Shown: positions 31,900-41,441, counted from the first letter of the stretch. The stretch is DNA of 64,000 bases from Geomobilibacter sp964432205 (GCA_964432205.1 CAYSMK010000002.1:1-64000), one strand, 5' to 3'. A program made the numbers and translations. The notes: a model not told the origin generated them from the letters alone.

Positions 31900-32115
31900 G
31901 CGGGATAACCTGTCGATAACCTGGCGCGGCTGTTGATAACAACGACCGCCTGTTGACAGAAAAGAACTTATCCGGACGGTTCACCACAGGGACAACAGAT
32001 AAAAAAAGCCGCCGATCCGGACAGTTGCCAACTCTGTCAACATATCAACAGGACCTACTACGACTACTAAATAAAGGCTTTTATATTTAAATACTAACAG
32101 TAAGGAGGGTATGCC
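31900..32115. other. Replication origin (oriC): DnaA boxes, DnaA-trio and unwinding element
   Basis: Box-like 9-mers: TGTCGATAA (31911), TGTTGATAA (31931) and ATATCAACA (32042). Right after the last one, CTACTACGACTACTA (32055-32069) reads on the bottom strand 3'-GAT-GAT-GCT-GAT-GAT, a DnaA-trio array. An AT-rich run follows (AAATAAAGGCTTTTATATTT, 32070-32089). This order (box, trios, AT tract) is that of the basal unwinding system known in Bacillus. dnaN begins 20 bp further on, after AAGGAGG. Confidence 0.8.
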
Positions 32116-33234
32116 ATGGAATTTACGATCGACAAGGATACCTTTGTCAAGGCGCTCCAGAAAATCCAGGGAATCGTTGAAAAGCGAAATACCATGCCGA
32201 TTCTTTCCAACGTCCTGATCGAAGCCACCGATGACGCCATCCAGGTAACGGCCACCGATCTTGAAGTGGGAATGCGCAGCAGCTACAACGCCAAGGTAAG
32301 CGTCAAAGGCAGCATCACCGTCTCGGCCAAGAAACTGTACGAAATCATCCGGGAGTTGCCGGACGAAAACATCCGATTTTCCACGCGCGAAAACGATTGG
32401 GTCGATATCAAGTGCGGCAAGGCAAGTTTCAATCTGGTCGGCCTTTCACCGGACGAGTTTCCCCGTTTTCCGAAGGTAGTCGAAGAATCGTTCGTCAGGC
32501 TCGGCGCACCGCTTCTCCGGGAGATGATCGAGCAGACCTCCTACGCCATCTGCCAGGACGAGACCAAATATAATCTCAACGGCATCTTTGTGAAAGCTGC
32601 CAACGAGGAGGGGCGAAACGTGATCCGGATGGTCGCCACCGATGGTCACCGCCTGTCCATTGCCGAACGTGAAGTGGAAGGGGCAGTACCACCGGAACTG
32701 GCCAACGGCGCCATCTTTCCCAAAAAAGGGGTGCTGGAGCTGAAGAAACTTGCGGACGAAGGCGACGGCGAACTGCTGATCGGCTTCATGGACAATAATG
32801 CCGCCATCCGCAAGGAACAGACCGTCGTCGTCATGAGACTGGTTGACGGCGAATTTCCTGACTACACGCGCGTCATCCCGGCCCAGAATGACAAAGAGGT
32901 CACCGTCAACCGTGACCGGCTGCATCATTCGCTGCGACGGATGGCAATCCTTTCCAGCGAGCGCTTCAAAGGGATCAAGTTCGACATAAACGGTTCGGTC
33001 ATGGAGATCTCCTCCAGCAACCCGGAACTGGGGGAGGCCCGGGAAGAACTCGAAGTCGCCTATGACGGCCCGGCCCTCATTTCCCGTTTCAATGCCCGCT
33101 ACCTGATCGACGTCCTGAATGTCCTCACAAACGACAATGTAGTTCTCAAGCTGCGGGACGAGATGTCGCCTGCCCTGGTGACAACCGAAAACGGCAACAG
33201 CTTCCAGGCAGTGATCATGCCGATGCGACTTTAG
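32116..33234 (+). CDS. dnaN: DNA polymerase III beta subunit (sliding clamp)
   Basis: A 372-residue clamp: MEFTIDKDTFVKALQKIQGI, VEKRNTMPILSNVLIEA, SPDEFPRFP and the C-terminal YLIDVLNVL...AVIMPMRL end. Three clamp domains at normal length. It tethers polymerase III and other repair partners to DNA. Strong AAGGAGGG ribosome site before ATG 32116. It directly follows the origin. Confidence 0.98.
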   Translation: MEFTIDKDTFVKALQKIQGIVEKRNTMPILSNVLIEATDDAIQVTATDLEVGMRSSYNAKVSVKGSITVSAKKLYEIIRELPDENIRFSTRENDWVDIKCGKASFNLVGLSPDEFPRFPKVVEESFVRLGAPLLREMIEQTSYAICQDETKYNLNGIFVKAANEEGRNVIRMVATDGHRLSIAEREVEGAVPPELANGAIFPKKGVLELKKLADEGDGELLIGFMDNNAAIRKEQTVVVMRLVDGEFPDYTRVIPAQNDKEVTVNRDRLHHSLRRMAILSSERFKGIKFDINGSVMEISSSNPELGEAREELEVAYDGPALISRFNARYLIDVLNVLTNDNVVLKLRDEMSPALVTTENGNSFQAVIMPMRL

Positions 33235-33261
33235 ACCCGTTACCGGATTTTACTTCAGATG

Positions 33262-33293
33262 AGGCCTCACTGAACGGCGAGGCCTTTTCTTGT
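33262..33293 (+). terminator. Hairpin between dnaN and recF
   Basis: AGGCCTC / GAGGCCT with a 10-nt loop is followed by TTTCTTGT, 28 bp after the dnaN stop. It would reduce read-through into recF. Confidence 0.55.
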
Positions 33294-33301
33294 GTCCACT
33301 C

Positions 33302-34408
33302 ATGCATATCGAAAAAATAGCCATACACGCCTTCAGAAACCTTACCGAAGTGCGGCTCGACTGCGCCGAACGCTGGAACATCCTGGTCGGGGCCAATGCC
33401 CAGGGCAAGACCAACATCCTGGAAGCGATCTTTCTCCTGGGTACCCTGAAGTCGTTTCGCATGGCGAAAAACCCGGAACTCATCGCCTGGAACCGCGCGC
33501 ATGCCCTGCTGAAGGGGATGGTGGAAAGCCGACAGGTGAAGCGTGAACTGGCACTGGTCATCGAGCCCCACGGGAAGCGGGTGCAGGTGGATCGGAAGGG
33601 AACGACGACACTCGGTGACTTTCTCGGGGTACTGAACGTAATAGCCTTTTCTCCGGAAGAGCTGTTCATGGTCCGGGGTAACCCGGAGGTACGGCGGCGC
33701 TATCTGGACCGGGCCGTCTTCAGTGTCGATCCGGCCTATCTTGCCTGCCACCGCGAATATTACCGGATACTCAAGAACCGGAATACGCTCCTGCGTCAGC
33801 GCTCCTTCGCGACGCTCGATGCATGGAGCGAACAGCTGATCGGTGCCGGAGCCCAGCTCATCAGAAGACGGGCCGCATTCGTCCAGGAACTCGGTGCATT
33901 TTTCACGAGACTTTACCGGCAGATAACCGGTAGTGACGAAGAGGCTTACCTGTGCTATTATGCCGACTCTTGTCAGAACCCTGACACGCTTGAGGGGTGC
34001 GTGACGGCGCTGCGTGCCGCGCTAACCGCACGAAGCGACGAAGAGCGGCAGCGGGGAACAACCCTGGCCGGACCGCACCGTGATGACCTCAGGTTCTTTC
34101 TGAACGGCACCCTGCTCAAGCAGCATGGATCACAGGGACAGCAGCGGAGTTTCATTCTGGCCTTGAAGATGGCGGAAATAGAGAACGCCTGCCGCCACAC
34201 CGGCTTTCCGCCGGTCCTGCTTCTGGACGACCTGACATCGGAACTGGACAAAAACCGGCTGGGACATCTTCTGGAATTTCTGACCCAACGGCAGATCCAG
34301 GTATTTATGACAACCACTGACCTTGCCACCCTGCCGGCCATTGCCGGCGATAGCGCCGTCTACCGGGTTAACGGGGGCGAGGTCAGCCAGCGAGGAATGA
34401 ATGACTGA
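33302..34408 (+). CDS. recF: DNA replication and repair protein RecF
   Basis: A 368-residue SMC-like ATPase: IEKIAIHAFRNLTEV, Walker A VGANAQGKTNILEAI, and the C-terminal SQGQQRSFILALKMAEIE (signature) and PVLLLDDLTSELD (Walker B). RecF loads RecA at single-strand gaps with RecO and RecR. ATG 33302 starts the conserved region; no good ribosome site is visible. The end overlaps gyrB by 8 bp. Confidence 0.96.
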   Translation: MHIEKIAIHAFRNLTEVRLDCAERWNILVGANAQGKTNILEAIFLLGTLKSFRMAKNPELIAWNRAHALLKGMVESRQVKRELALVIEPHGKRVQVDRKGTTTLGDFLGVLNVIAFSPEELFMVRGNPEVRRRYLDRAVFSVDPAYLACHREYYRILKNRNTLLRQRSFATLDAWSEQLIGAGAQLIRRRAAFVQELGAFFTRLYRQITGSDEEAYLCYYADSCQNPDTLEGCVTALRAALTARSDEERQRGTTLAGPHRDDLRFFLNGTLLKQHGSQGQQRSFILALKMAEIENACRHTGFPPVLLLDDLTSELDKNRLGHLLEFLTQRQIQVFMTTTDLATLPAIAGDSAVYRVNGGEVSQRGMND

Positions 34409-36785
34409 CGAAAAGCATAGCGATTACGGTGCAGAACAGATCAAGGTACTGGAAGGGCTGACCGCGGTCCGCAAGCGGCCCGCCATGTATATCGGTTCGA
34501 CCGCCAGCCAGGGGCTCCACCACCTGGTCTACGAGATCGTCGACAACTCCATCGACGAGGCGTTGGCCGGCTACTGCAACGAGGTGAACGTCACCATACA
34601 CCTGGACGGCTCGGTCACGGTCGTGGACAACGGCCGCGGCATCCCGACCGACATGCATCCGACCGAGGGGCGTTCGGCCGCTGAAGTCGTGCTTACCGTG
34701 CTCCATGCCGGCGGCAAGTTCGACAACGACTCCTACAAGGTCTCCGGCGGTCTGCACGGCGTCGGGGTCTCGGTCGTCAACGCCCTGTCCAAGAAGCTGG
34801 AGCTGGAAATCCGGCGTGACGGCAAACTGTTTCGCCAGTCGTATGCCTGCGGCGACCCGCTTACCCCGCTGCAGGAGGTGGGGGAGACCAAAAAGCGCGG
34901 TACCAAGATCACCTTCCTCCCCGACGACACCATCTTCGAGACCACCGACTTCTCCTTTGACGTACTGTCGCAACGGCTGCGGGAACTGGCCTTCCTGAAC
35001 GCGGGGGTCCGGATCACCATTGCCGACGAGCGGGAAGAGGGGAAGCACCACGATTTCCACTACGAGGGGGGGATCGTCTCCTTCGTGGAATACCTGAACC
35101 GGAACAAGAACGGCCTGCATCCCAAACCGATCTTCTTCCGCGGCGAAAAGAACGGCGTCGACATCGAGGTGGCCCTACAGTACAACGACTCCTATGACGA
35201 AAAGCTGTTCTCCTTTGCCAACAACATCAACACCCATGAGGGGGGCACCCACCTGATCGGCTTCAGGGCGGCACTCACCCGGACCATGAACACCTACGCC
35301 ACTGCCAACGAGCTCCTGAAGAAGGAAAAGGTCGCCATTTCCGGTGAAGACCTGCGGGAAGGGCTGACGGCGGTCGTTTCGGTCAAGATCCCCCAGCCCC
35401 AGTTCGAGGGGCAGACCAAGACCAAACTGGGCAACTCCGAGGTGAAGGGGTACGTTGAGTCCCTGATGAACGAGAAGCTGGCGGTCTTCCTGGAGGAGAA
35501 TCCGAAGGTTGCCAGGGACATCATCGGCAAGTCCATCGATGCGGCCCGGGCACGGGAAGCGGCCCGCAAGGCCCGTGAACTGACCCGCCGCAAGGGTGCC
35601 CTCGACATATCCAACCTCCCCGGCAAGCTGGCCGACTGCCAGGAGAAGGACCCGTCGCTGTGCGAACTCTACCTGGTCGAGGGCGATTCGGCCGGCGGCT
35701 CGGCCAAACAGGGACGGGACCGGAAATTCCAGGCGATCCTGCCGCTGAAGGGGAAGATCCTCAACGTGGAGAAGGCGCGCTTCGACAAGATGCTCTCCTC
35801 CCAGGAGATCGGCACCCTGATCACCGCCCTTGGCACCGGCATCGGCAAAGAAGACTTCGATGTGGCCAAACTCCGTTACCACCGGATCATCGTCATGACC
35901 GATGCCGACGTGGACGGTTCCCACATCCTCACCCTGCTTCTCACCTTCTTCTTCCGTCAGATGCCGCAGATCGTCGAGCGGGGGTACCTCTACATCGCCC
36001 AGCCGCCGCTCTACAAGGTCAAGCGCGGCCGCAAGGAGCTCTACCTGCGCAACGAAGCGGCCATGCAGAACTACCTGCTGGAAGAGGGGACCGAAGAGAC
36101 CACCCTGCTCTTGGAAGAGAGTGGCAAGAGCTATACCGGCAAGCAGATCATCCCGCTCTTGAAGCAGATGGTGGAGTATCGCACCCTGCTGGACAAGGTG
36201 ACCCGCAAGGGGATCAACGAAGAGGTGGTGCGCCTCTGCCTCCGTCTCGGCATCAGGGATATCGAGGACCTGGAGGGGATCCACCCCTATCTGGACGGGC
36301 TTGCCAAGGCGTACGAGGGGGCCGAGTACAGCATTCTCGACGACCACCGGATCATCCTGCGCCTGGGGAACCTCCGCTACGCCCTGGACCATCACGCCCT
36401 GAACATCATCACCTCGTACGAATACGGGCTCTTAAGGGAGAGCCACCGCAAGGTCCGGGAGATTTTCGGCAGCGGTCGGGCCGTGGTGTCCGGCGAGGGG
36501 AAAGAGCTGTTCAGTACCACCACAGGTCTCGATCTCCTCGGCTTTTACATGGACACGGCCAAGAAAGGGCTCTCCATCCAGCGGTACAAAGGTCTGGGAG
36601 AGATGAACCCGGAACAGCTCTGGGAGACCACCATGGAGCCGACCAACCGGACCCTCTTGCAGGTGAAGATCGAGGATGCCGTGGAGGCGGACAACGTCTT
36701 TACCGTCCTCATGGGGGACCAGGTCGAACCGCGCCGGGAGTTCATCGAGCAGAACGCACTGAACGTGTCGAACCTGGATATTTAA
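34401..36785 (+). CDS. gyrB: DNA gyrase subunit B
   Basis: A 794-residue type II topoisomerase B subunit: VRKRPAMYIGSTASQGLHHL, YEIVDNSIDEALAG (Glu-Asn ATP site), VDNGRGIPTD, GLHGVGVSVVNALS, and the Toprim region LVEGDSAGGSAKQGRDRKFQ and DADVDGSHILTLLLTFFFR. The C-terminus has RYKGLGEMNPEQLWETTM. Full length. With GyrA it introduces negative supercoils. The start overlaps recF. Confidence 0.98.
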   Translation: MTDEKHSDYGAEQIKVLEGLTAVRKRPAMYIGSTASQGLHHLVYEIVDNSIDEALAGYCNEVNVTIHLDGSVTVVDNGRGIPTDMHPTEGRSAAEVVLTVLHAGGKFDNDSYKVSGGLHGVGVSVVNALSKKLELEIRRDGKLFRQSYACGDPLTPLQEVGETKKRGTKITFLPDDTIFETTDFSFDVLSQRLRELAFLNAGVRITIADEREEGKHHDFHYEGGIVSFVEYLNRNKNGLHPKPIFFRGEKNGVDIEVALQYNDSYDEKLFSFANNINTHEGGTHLIGFRAALTRTMNTYATANELLKKEKVAISGEDLREGLTAVVSVKIPQPQFEGQTKTKLGNSEVKGYVESLMNEKLAVFLEENPKVARDIIGKSIDAARAREAARKARELTRRKGALDISNLPGKLADCQEKDPSLCELYLVEGDSAGGSAKQGRDRKFQAILPLKGKILNVEKARFDKMLSSQEIGTLITALGTGIGKEDFDVAKLRYHRIIVMTDADVDGSHILTLLLTFFFRQMPQIVERGYLYIAQPPLYKVKRGRKELYLRNEAAMQNYLLEEGTEETTLLLEESGKSYTGKQIIPLLKQMVEYRTLLDKVTRKGINEEVVRLCLRLGIRDIEDLEGIHPYLDGLAKAYEGAEYSILDDHRIILRLGNLRYALDHHALNIITSYEYGLLRESHRKVREIFGSGRAVVSGEGKELFSTTTGLDLLGFYMDTAKKGLSIQRYKGLGEMNPEQLWETTMEPTNRTLLQVKIEDAVEADNVFTVLMGDQVEPRREFIEQNALNVSNLDI

Positions 36786-36790
36786 AAACG

Positions 36791-36823
36791 AAAAGCCCCG
36801 CGACTGGCATCGCGAGGCTTTTC
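36791..36823 (+). terminator. Terminator after gyrB
   Basis: AAAAGCC..CGCGA / TCGCG.AGGCTTTT forms a GC-rich stem with a CTGGCA loop ending in TTTT, immediately after the gyrB stop. gyrA therefore probably has its own promoter. Confidence 0.7.
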
Positions 36824-36922
36824 AGACAACTAGGCGGTCGTTTACACAACCGAAACAAGTTTGAGAGATATAACACACTCTCTGGTTAAGTGTAAATGTT
36901 TTACGCCGGAAAGGAGAAACCC

Positions 36923-37000
36923 ATGTCTCTAGAGACCTTGGAAGTAGCCTTGTATGGCGCCATTGCACTAGTGAAGCTGGCAATGATCTGTCAAACGTAG
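36923..37000 (+). CDS. Tiny hydrophobic peptide ORF, 25 aa (candidate)
   Basis: ATG 36923 lies 7 nt after AAAGGAGA, the best ribosome site in this gap. The frame reads MSLETLEVALYGAIALVKLA then MICQT and stops at 37000. It is mostly hydrophobic, fitting a short membrane peptide. A very strong hairpin starts 8 bp after the stop. No family is recognised. It may be a leader peptide for gyrA or an independent small protein. Confidence 0.4.
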   Translation: MSLETLEVALYGAIALVKLAMICQT

Positions 37001-37007
37001 CTGACTC

Positions 37008-37045
37008 TTTGAGTTGGGAGGGGAGAGCTCCCCTCCCAACTCAAA
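37008..37045. repeat. 18-bp perfect inverted repeat with 2-nt spacer before gyrA
   Basis: TTTGAGTTGGGAGGGGAG (37008-37025), AG, then CTCCCCTCCCAACTCAAA (37028-37045). It is the most perfect palindrome noticed in the window. The following bases are AAAA rather than T, so it is not a standard terminator on the plus strand. It may be a regulatory hairpin in the gyrA leader. Confidence 0.75.
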
Positions 37046-37102
37046 AACCCGGTAATATGAAATGGATATTAGCTCATTTACTTGAAATAATTGAGGAAAT
37101 AG

Positions 37103-39673
37103 ATGCTCGACAACAACATGAACAAAACCGCCGTCAACATCGAAGACGAGATGAAGCGGTCCTATATGGACTACGCCATGTCGGTCATCATCGGCCGAGC
37201 CCTGCCCGATGTCCGGGACGGCCTGAAGCCGGTGCACCGGCGCTGCCTCTATGCCATGTACGACATGGGGAACGACTACAACAAGCCGTACAAGAAATCG
37301 GCCCGCGTGGTCGGTGACGTCATCGGTAAGTACCACCCCCACGGCGATACGGCTGCCTACGACACCATCGTCCGGATGGCCCAGGACTTTTCGCTCCGCT
37401 ACCCGCTGGTGGACGGTCAGGGAAACTTCGGTTCGGTGGACGGCGACTCGCCGGCGGCCATGCGCTATACCGAGATCAGGATGGACCAGCTGGCCCATGA
37501 GCTCCTGAACGACCTGGAAAAAGAGACCGTGGACATGGGGCCGAACTACGACGGCTCGCTGCAGGAGCCGCTGGTTCTCCCCTCCAAGTTTCCGAACCTC
37601 CTGGTCAACGGCTCGGCCGGGATCGCCGTGGGGATGGCGACCAACATCCCGCCGCACAACCTGACCGAGGTGATCAACGGCTGCATCGCCGTCATCCATA
37701 ACCCGCTGATCACCTTCGAAGAGATGCTCGCCATTATTCCGGGGCCGGATTTTCCGACCGCCGGCTTCATCTACGGCCGCGAAGGGATCATCCAGGCCTA
37801 CCGGACCGGCCGCGGCATCGTACAGATGCGGGCCCGCGCCGTCATCGAGACCCAGAAGAAGAGCGAGCGGCAGTCGATCATCGTCACCGAGATCCCCTAC
37901 CAGGTGAACAAGGCGCGGCTGATCGAGAAGATTGCTGAACTGGTCAAGGAGAAGAAGATCGAGGGGATCTCGGATCTGCGGGACGAATCGGACCGGGACG
38001 GGATGCGGATCGTCATCGAGCTGAAAAAGGACGAAGAGCCGCAGATCATCCTCAATCACCTCTACAAGCAGACCCAGATGCAGACCTCCTTCGGGATCAT
38101 CATGCTGGCCATCGCCAACGGCCGGCCCAAGGTCCTGACCATCAGGGAGATGATCGACCACTTCATCGACCACCGCCGCGAGATCGTGACGAGGCGGACC
38201 ATCTTCGACCTGAAGAAGGCCGAGGCCCGTGCGCACATCTTGGAAGGTCTCAAGATCGCGCTTGACTGGCTCGACGCGGTCATCGAGCTGATCCGTTCCT
38301 CCAAGAATCCGGAAGAGGCCAAGCAGGGGCTGATGGAAGGGATCTTCTCCGATCCGGAGTTTCTGGCCCGGTTCGGTCTGTCGGTCCCCAACCAGGGCGA
38401 GCGGCCGAAGCTCTCCGAGGAGCAGGCCAAGGCGATCCTGGAGATGCGTCTGCAGCGTCTCACCGGCCTGGAACGCGAGAAGATCATCCAGGAGTACACC
38501 GATATCCTGAAGTACATCGCCCGGTTGAAGGAGATCCTCGCCTCCGAGACGGAGATCCTGAAGATCATCGTCGGCGAGCTGACCGAACTCCGGGAGAAGT
38601 TCGGCGACGAGCGGCGCACCGAGATCGTCGACAAGACCGGCGAGATCACCCTGGAGGACACCATCGTCGAGGAGGACATGGTAGTCACCATCTCCCACAC
38701 CGGCTACATCAAGCGGAGTGCCGTCTCCCTCTACCGCGCCCAGCGCCGGGGGGGTAAAGGCAAGTCCGGGATGAAGACCAAAGAGGAGGATTTCGTCGAA
38801 CACCTCTTCATCGCCTCAAGCAAGGACTTCATGATGTTCTTCACCGACGCCGGGCGGGTCTACCTCCTCAAGGTCTACGAGATACCCGAGGGGGGCCGGG
38901 CCACCCGCGGCAAGGCGATCGTTAACCTCTTGAACCTGAACCAGGGGGAGAAGATCTCCGCCATCCTCTCCATCAAGGAGTTCAGCCCCGACCGTTACCT
39001 GATGATGGCCACGCGGCACGGGGTGGTGAAAAAGAGCCCGCTCAAGGAGTACGCCAACATCCGCTCCGGCGGGATTATCGCCGTCAACCTGGACGAAGAG
39101 GACAAGCTGATCACCGTGGCGCTGACCGACGGCAAGCAGGATGTGCTCCTCGCCTCGAAGAACGGCAAATCGATCCGCTTCAAGGAGGAGGATGCCCGTC
39201 CCATCGGCCGTGTTGGCCGCGGCGTGCGCGGCATGACCCTGGAGGACGACGACGTGGTGATCGGCATGGAGATCATCAACGAGGCGTTCACCGGCTCCAC
39301 CATCTTCACCGTCACCGAGAACGGCTTCGGCAAGCGGACCGAGCTGACCGAATACCGTACCCAGAGCCGGGGCGGCAAGGGGGTCATCACCATCAAGACC
39401 ACCGAGCGGAACGGCTGCGTGGTGGACATCAAGCAGGTGACCGACGAGAACGACCTGATGCTGATCAGCGATCAGGGCAAAATCCTCCGGGTACCGGTGG
39501 CCGGCTTCTCGGTCATCGGCCGCAACACCCAGGGGGTGCGGCTGATGGTGACCGAGACCGAGGAACGGGTCGTGGCCGTGGCCAAGCTCGCGGAGAAGGA
39601 CGAGCATGAAGATGTCGTCGATGACGACGAGGAGATATCCGCTGTCGATCCCCGTGATGGTGATGAGGAATAA
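37103..39673 (+). CDS. gyrA: DNA gyrase subunit A
   Basis: An 856-residue protein: YMDYAMSVIIGRALPDVRDG and KPVHRRCLYAMYDMG, HPHGDTAAYDTIVRMAQDFS, and the active-site tyrosine region MRYTEIRM (Tyr in AAMRYTE). The C-terminal beta-pinwheel contains a GyrA box, QRRGGKGKSG, needed for wrapping and negative supercoiling. Ends with an acidic tail (DEHEDVVDDDEEISAVDP). ATG 37103; a weaker AGGA lies upstream. Confidence 0.98.
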   Translation: MLDNNMNKTAVNIEDEMKRSYMDYAMSVIIGRALPDVRDGLKPVHRRCLYAMYDMGNDYNKPYKKSARVVGDVIGKYHPHGDTAAYDTIVRMAQDFSLRYPLVDGQGNFGSVDGDSPAAMRYTEIRMDQLAHELLNDLEKETVDMGPNYDGSLQEPLVLPSKFPNLLVNGSAGIAVGMATNIPPHNLTEVINGCIAVIHNPLITFEEMLAIIPGPDFPTAGFIYGREGIIQAYRTGRGIVQMRARAVIETQKKSERQSIIVTEIPYQVNKARLIEKIAELVKEKKIEGISDLRDESDRDGMRIVIELKKDEEPQIILNHLYKQTQMQTSFGIIMLAIANGRPKVLTIREMIDHFIDHRREIVTRRTIFDLKKAEARAHILEGLKIALDWLDAVIELIRSSKNPEEAKQGLMEGIFSDPEFLARFGLSVPNQGERPKLSEEQAKAILEMRLQRLTGLEREKIIQEYTDILKYIARLKEILASETEILKIIVGELTELREKFGDERRTEIVDKTGEITLEDTIVEEDMVVTISHTGYIKRSAVSLYRAQRRGGKGKSGMKTKEEDFVEHLFIASSKDFMMFFTDAGRVYLLKVYEIPEGGRATRGKAIVNLLNLNQGEKISAILSIKEFSPDRYLMMATRHGVVKKSPLKEYANIRSGGIIAVNLDEEDKLITVALTDGKQDVLLASKNGKSIRFKEEDARPIGRVGRGVRGMTLEDDDVVIGMEIINEAFTGSTIFTVTENGFGKRTELTEYRTQSRGGKGVITIKTTERNGCVVDIKQVTDENDLMLISDQGKILRVPVAGFSVIGRNTQGVRLMVTETEERVVAVAKLAEKDEHEDVVDDDEEISAVDPRDGDEE

Positions 39674-39691
39674 CGCGGTATAATTGATTCT

Positions 39692-41266
39692 ATGGAAAAC
39701 CATCACCGCAAGATAGATGAGAGCCTGCTGGAACGGCACCGGATACTTCGGCTCCTGGAACGGCTCAAGCAGGATAACCTCACGGTCGCCGAGATCGACG
39801 AGATCGGCGGTACCCTGCAGAAGGCCGGCCGCCACGCCCTTCCGCCCCTGGTCCGCAGCCTGTGGCGCGAGAAGAGCGGCGAGCTGATCTCCAAGTACAC
39901 CTATCTGCTGGATTTTTTTGCCGACGAGGAATGGCTCGACCAGCTGATCCAGATTGCGCTGCGCCGCCGCGACCTGGAAGACGAGGGGAAGGTGGCGCTC
40001 CTCTCCACCCTGCAGAACTGCGGCATCGACGTTACCCTTCCCCCGTTTGCCAATCTGCTCGCCAGTTACAGCGGTCCGCTCAAGGAATCGCTCGTCCGCT
40101 TCCTGGACCGGGGGGAGCGCGGGCTCCTCTGGTTCCTTGAGGACTTCGTCTATGCCGCCGAAGAGCGGCAGGTGATGATGATCAGGGAGCTGGCGCAGGT
40201 TGACGATCCGCGGGTCGTGGAGGTCTGTGCGCTGCTCCTCGCCTTCGACGACCCGCTGGTGGTGCAGGAGGTGCTGACCGCTCTCGGCAGGATACGCCTC
40301 CCCGCTGCTGCGGCACTGGCGCTTGAGTGGTCCGGTCATGCCGATCAATCCTATCGGGACCGGGCAACAAAAAGCCTCCGTCGGTTGGCCTTCCTGGGTG
40401 TCGAGCCCATGCCGGCACCGGTGGCCGAAGTTCCGCAGCCGTTTCATGCCATCTATGCCAGCCCGGTCGATGGCGGTGGCTATCGGACCCTCTGGCTCGC
40501 CCGCCGCCTCGATGGCGAACGGGTGGCGACACTCTACCTGCAGCTGCATGACGAAGGTGGGATGAAAGGTGCCTGGGGGGTACCGGAAACGACGATTGCC
40601 GAATTCACGGAGGAAGTGACCGCTGCCCGGGGAGACGAGCGGCTCCATTCCGTCGATATCGACTACGGTCTCCTGCTGCTCAGGGATGCCCTGTACGCCA
40701 CGCGCCAGCAGAATGCCCTGCCGCCGCCGGAGTTTTACCTGCGGAGCGGGATGTTCAGCCGGGAGGAGTTGACCGCGGCCTGCTACATCCCTCCCGTCGC
40801 TCCCACCAGCGAGGATATGGCCGTCAACCCGCGTCTCCTGGCAGCATCGGCCCGCCTTCTGGACGACGAATACTTCAGCGGCTGGTATATGGCCAGTGGC
40901 CGGGTCTATGACTATGCGGAACAGTGGCTGGCCCTTGAACAGGACGAGTCGCGGGGGGCAGCGGCCCGGGTGGAAACGCTATTGGAGGAGTTCTGTGGCG
41001 AGCTGATCCTGCCCCAGGTCAACCGGATCGCCCGGCGGCTCCTGCTCAATGCCGACCTGATGCAGCGCTCAGGCCGGGGAACGGCCATCGTGGAAGTGAC
41101 GCTGGCAGCGGCCTTCAGTCTGCTGGACTCTCCCCTCCCCCTTCATGTCCACCCGTTCCTGCGGCGTTTCGCCATGGAAAGCCTGCTGGTGGCCAGGGAG
41201 GCGCTGGGTGAGGGGTATGACTTACGCGACCATCCGGACGACGAAGACGAGGACTGGTGGGATTGA
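39692..41266 (+). CDS. HEAT-repeat-like hypothetical protein
   Basis: A 524-residue soluble, acidic and largely helical protein. The first ~250 residues hold repeated helix pairs (LLERLKQDNLTVAEIDEIGG, ALPPLVRSLWREKSGELISK, LAQVDDPRVVEVCALLLAFD, VLTALGRIRLPAAAALALEW) that look like HEAT or Armadillo repeats. The rest is unassigned. It ends in an acidic DDEDEDWWD. No ribosome site precedes ATG 39692, but TATAAT lies 8 bp before it, so the message may be leaderless. It follows gyrA by 18 bp. Confidence 0.6.
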   Translation: MENHHRKIDESLLERHRILRLLERLKQDNLTVAEIDEIGGTLQKAGRHALPPLVRSLWREKSGELISKYTYLLDFFADEEWLDQLIQIALRRRDLEDEGKVALLSTLQNCGIDVTLPPFANLLASYSGPLKESLVRFLDRGERGLLWFLEDFVYAAEERQVMMIRELAQVDDPRVVEVCALLLAFDDPLVVQEVLTALGRIRLPAAAALALEWSGHADQSYRDRATKSLRRLAFLGVEPMPAPVAEVPQPFHAIYASPVDGGGYRTLWLARRLDGERVATLYLQLHDEGGMKGAWGVPETTIAEFTEEVTAARGDERLHSVDIDYGLLLLRDALYATRQQNALPPPEFYLRSGMFSREELTAACYIPPVAPTSEDMAVNPRLLAASARLLDDEYFSGWYMASGRVYDYAEQWLALEQDESRGAAARVETLLEEFCGELILPQVNRIARRLLLNADLMQRSGRGTAIVEVTLAAAFSLLDSPLPLHVHPFLRRFAMESLLVAREALGEGYDLRDHPDDEDEDWWD

Positions 41267-41308
41267 GAAGGGGCGCACGCTTTTCCGCAATATCTGCGTA
41301 AGTCTTCG

Positions 41309-41385
41309 GGATCGCTTGTGCGGCGTAGCGCTGTTTATGCCCGATGTTTGGGTACTACGCCTCCGCACAATCCCTCGACAGCCTT
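41309..41385. repeat. TTGTGCGGCGTAGCGCTG repeat, copy 1
   Basis: TTGTGCGGCGTAGCGCTG at the left and TACTACGCCTCCGCACAATC at the right form an imperfect palindrome in the gap before gpsA. The same two arms, closer together, occur at 49630-49668. Confidence 0.6.
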
Positions 41386-41441
41386 GATCTTGCGAAAAAT
41401 CGTGTGCCCCGGCAACGACGGTTTTTTAGAGGCTCATAATT

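Noticed and set aside
36968..38803. 611-codon open frame on the minus strand opposite gyrA
   Set aside because: Shadow of gyrA codon bias in a GC-rich genome; the product is low-complexity (Asp/Leu/Val/Gly-rich) with no family features.
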